A stretch of DNA of 64,000 nt from contig JAODUP010000026.1 of the NCBI GenBank assembly GCA_025642065.1, positions 923,001 through 987,000 on the forward strand, read 5' to 3'. Origin of the DNA: Paralvinella palmiformis (lineage: Eukaryota; Annelida; Polychaeta; Terebellida; Alvinellidae). Below, in pieces: positions 63,016 through 64,000 of the stretch (the first letter of the stretch is position 1; every line of letters begins with the position of its first letter). Position numbers and translations under genes: made by a program. Under the pieces are notes generated by a model. It saw only the letters and a list, made by a program, of their open reading frames with translations. It was not told the DNA's origin and did no database searches.

Positions 63016-63934
63016 CTAAAGGATGATATTGGTTGCATATATTTATTAATAATTTGGGTCAATGACACCCATCTTATTCATGAGCAGTTGATTTGGTTGA
63101 GAATAATTATTTAAAAAACTGTGTCTAAATGAACCAATTGTGGATGGTACGATAACATATCTAAACTAGACACATTAAGCCATCTTCAGGTCACTTCCAT
63201 TGTTCATTTGGTAGTACACCATACACAACAAACCTCCAGGTCTGGTTGATATCTCTGTGTTGCCTTTGTCTGCAGTTTGATTTCTTCAGAATGCCATCTC
63301 TCAACTATATGCACCAATTGTGATTGGTGCTAGGTAAACGATTACTCACTCACTCACTCATAATGCCATGTTCCTTTAAACAAAGAATAATAATTATGTG
63401 ACACAGTTTTATCCAGTGGGTCAGTTAATGGAGTATAAAGAGGGACCCATACAATGCAAAATCTTTTCTTCTAAAACTGAACTTGCAGTACACCTTCAGA
63501 TCTTTATCATACGCTGCAGTGATAGTACAAAGTGCCTTATACCTCAAGATCATAGGATAGAATCCCCATATTACTCATCTAGGCATATTACCCGTCTCAA
63601 ATCCAGCTCACAACTATATTTGTGGGATTTGTTTTCTCACTTAATCGCCCCTCAGCTATATGTTCCATGTGTGACTGATTAGTGCTCGGGGTAAGAAACT
63701 CATTTCTACTTAAAGAGTCTCCCCTCAGTCACTTGATGTGACCAGTATTGAGACTAAACCAACCAACTATGCATATTACCTGTCTGGGTTTCATTTTCCA
63801 ATAAAAGACTTCAGTTTGATCATGCGATTTCTTTAAGGTTCACTCCTTGACCATATATTTTAGGCTTAACATGATCCATGATTAAACAAAGCAATTAGTT
63901 ACTCATTATAATAGATTCCAGGTTTTTGTTTATT

Positions 63935-63937
<3 letters not shown>

Positions 63938-63968
<31 letters not shown>
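63938..63968. repeat. TA microsatellite
   Basis: TA run near the window end, inside the third FDXR intron. Confidence 0.85.
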
Positions 63969-63971
<3 letters not shown>

Positions 63972-64000
63972 GTTCGTTAACTACTATGATTTTTACCATT

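Larger units (their letters stand above)
62713..64000 (+). other. Third FDXR intron, incomplete
   Basis: No exon coding the expected continuation (SYGAE-like) was found up to the window end. It contains the S1 SINE at 62831-63015 and a TA tract at 63938-63968; otherwise nothing was recognised. Confidence 0.55.

Overview
This is a window of animal nuclear DNA: AT-rich, intron-rich, and crowded with microsatellites, tRNA-derived SINEs and short terminal-inverted-repeat elements. Gene content and repeat style suggest a lophotrochozoan, most likely a mollusc. That is an inference, because no marker in the window fixes the species. There is no prokaryotic, organellar or viral gene content.

Three conserved loci can be read exon by exon. 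(1) A protein disulfide isomerase (PDI) locus on the minus strand fills 615-10056. One signal-peptide first exon (9915-10056) is followed by two complete sets of downstream PDI exons in tandem. The nearer set (PDI-A, 3732-6613) ends in KDEL and has its own polyadenylation signal. The farther set (PDI-B, 615-3436, continuing off the left edge) looks like an orthodox P4HB-type PDI but has no first exon of its own. Both second exons start in the phase that fits the single first exon. PDI-A has an unusual second active site, CFNC instead of CGHC. (2) A Rho GDP-dissociation inhibitor gene on the minus strand has four coding exons between 22899 and 33334 and encodes a complete 202-residue protein. 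(3) The 5' part of a mitochondrial NADPH:adrenodoxin (ferredoxin) oxidoreductase gene lies on the plus strand, with exons at 59371-59511, 62113-62208 and 62590-62712, and continues off the right edge.

Between these genes (10.2-22.9 kb and 33.4-59.3 kb) I see no convincing coding exon apart from one unrecognised minus-strand candidate at 57312-57411. The non-coding parts hold at least four tRNA-headed SINE groups, two kinds of very short head-less SINE-tail insertion (about 53-61 bp with 11-14 bp target-site duplications), two elements with CAGGG ends and exact 5-bp duplications, several other inverted-repeat elements, three minisatellites (34-bp, 36-bp and degenerate), and many TA, GT and CA tracts.

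The genes are not a functional operon-like group. The two PDI products would act in the ER lumen in oxidative folding. RhoGDI is a cytosolic regulator of Rho GTPases. Ferredoxin reductase feeds electrons to mitochondrial ferredoxin. The observations most worth following are the shared-first-exon architecture of the PDI locus, the altered PDI-A active site, and the recurrent head-less SINE-tail insertions that share fixed boundaries.
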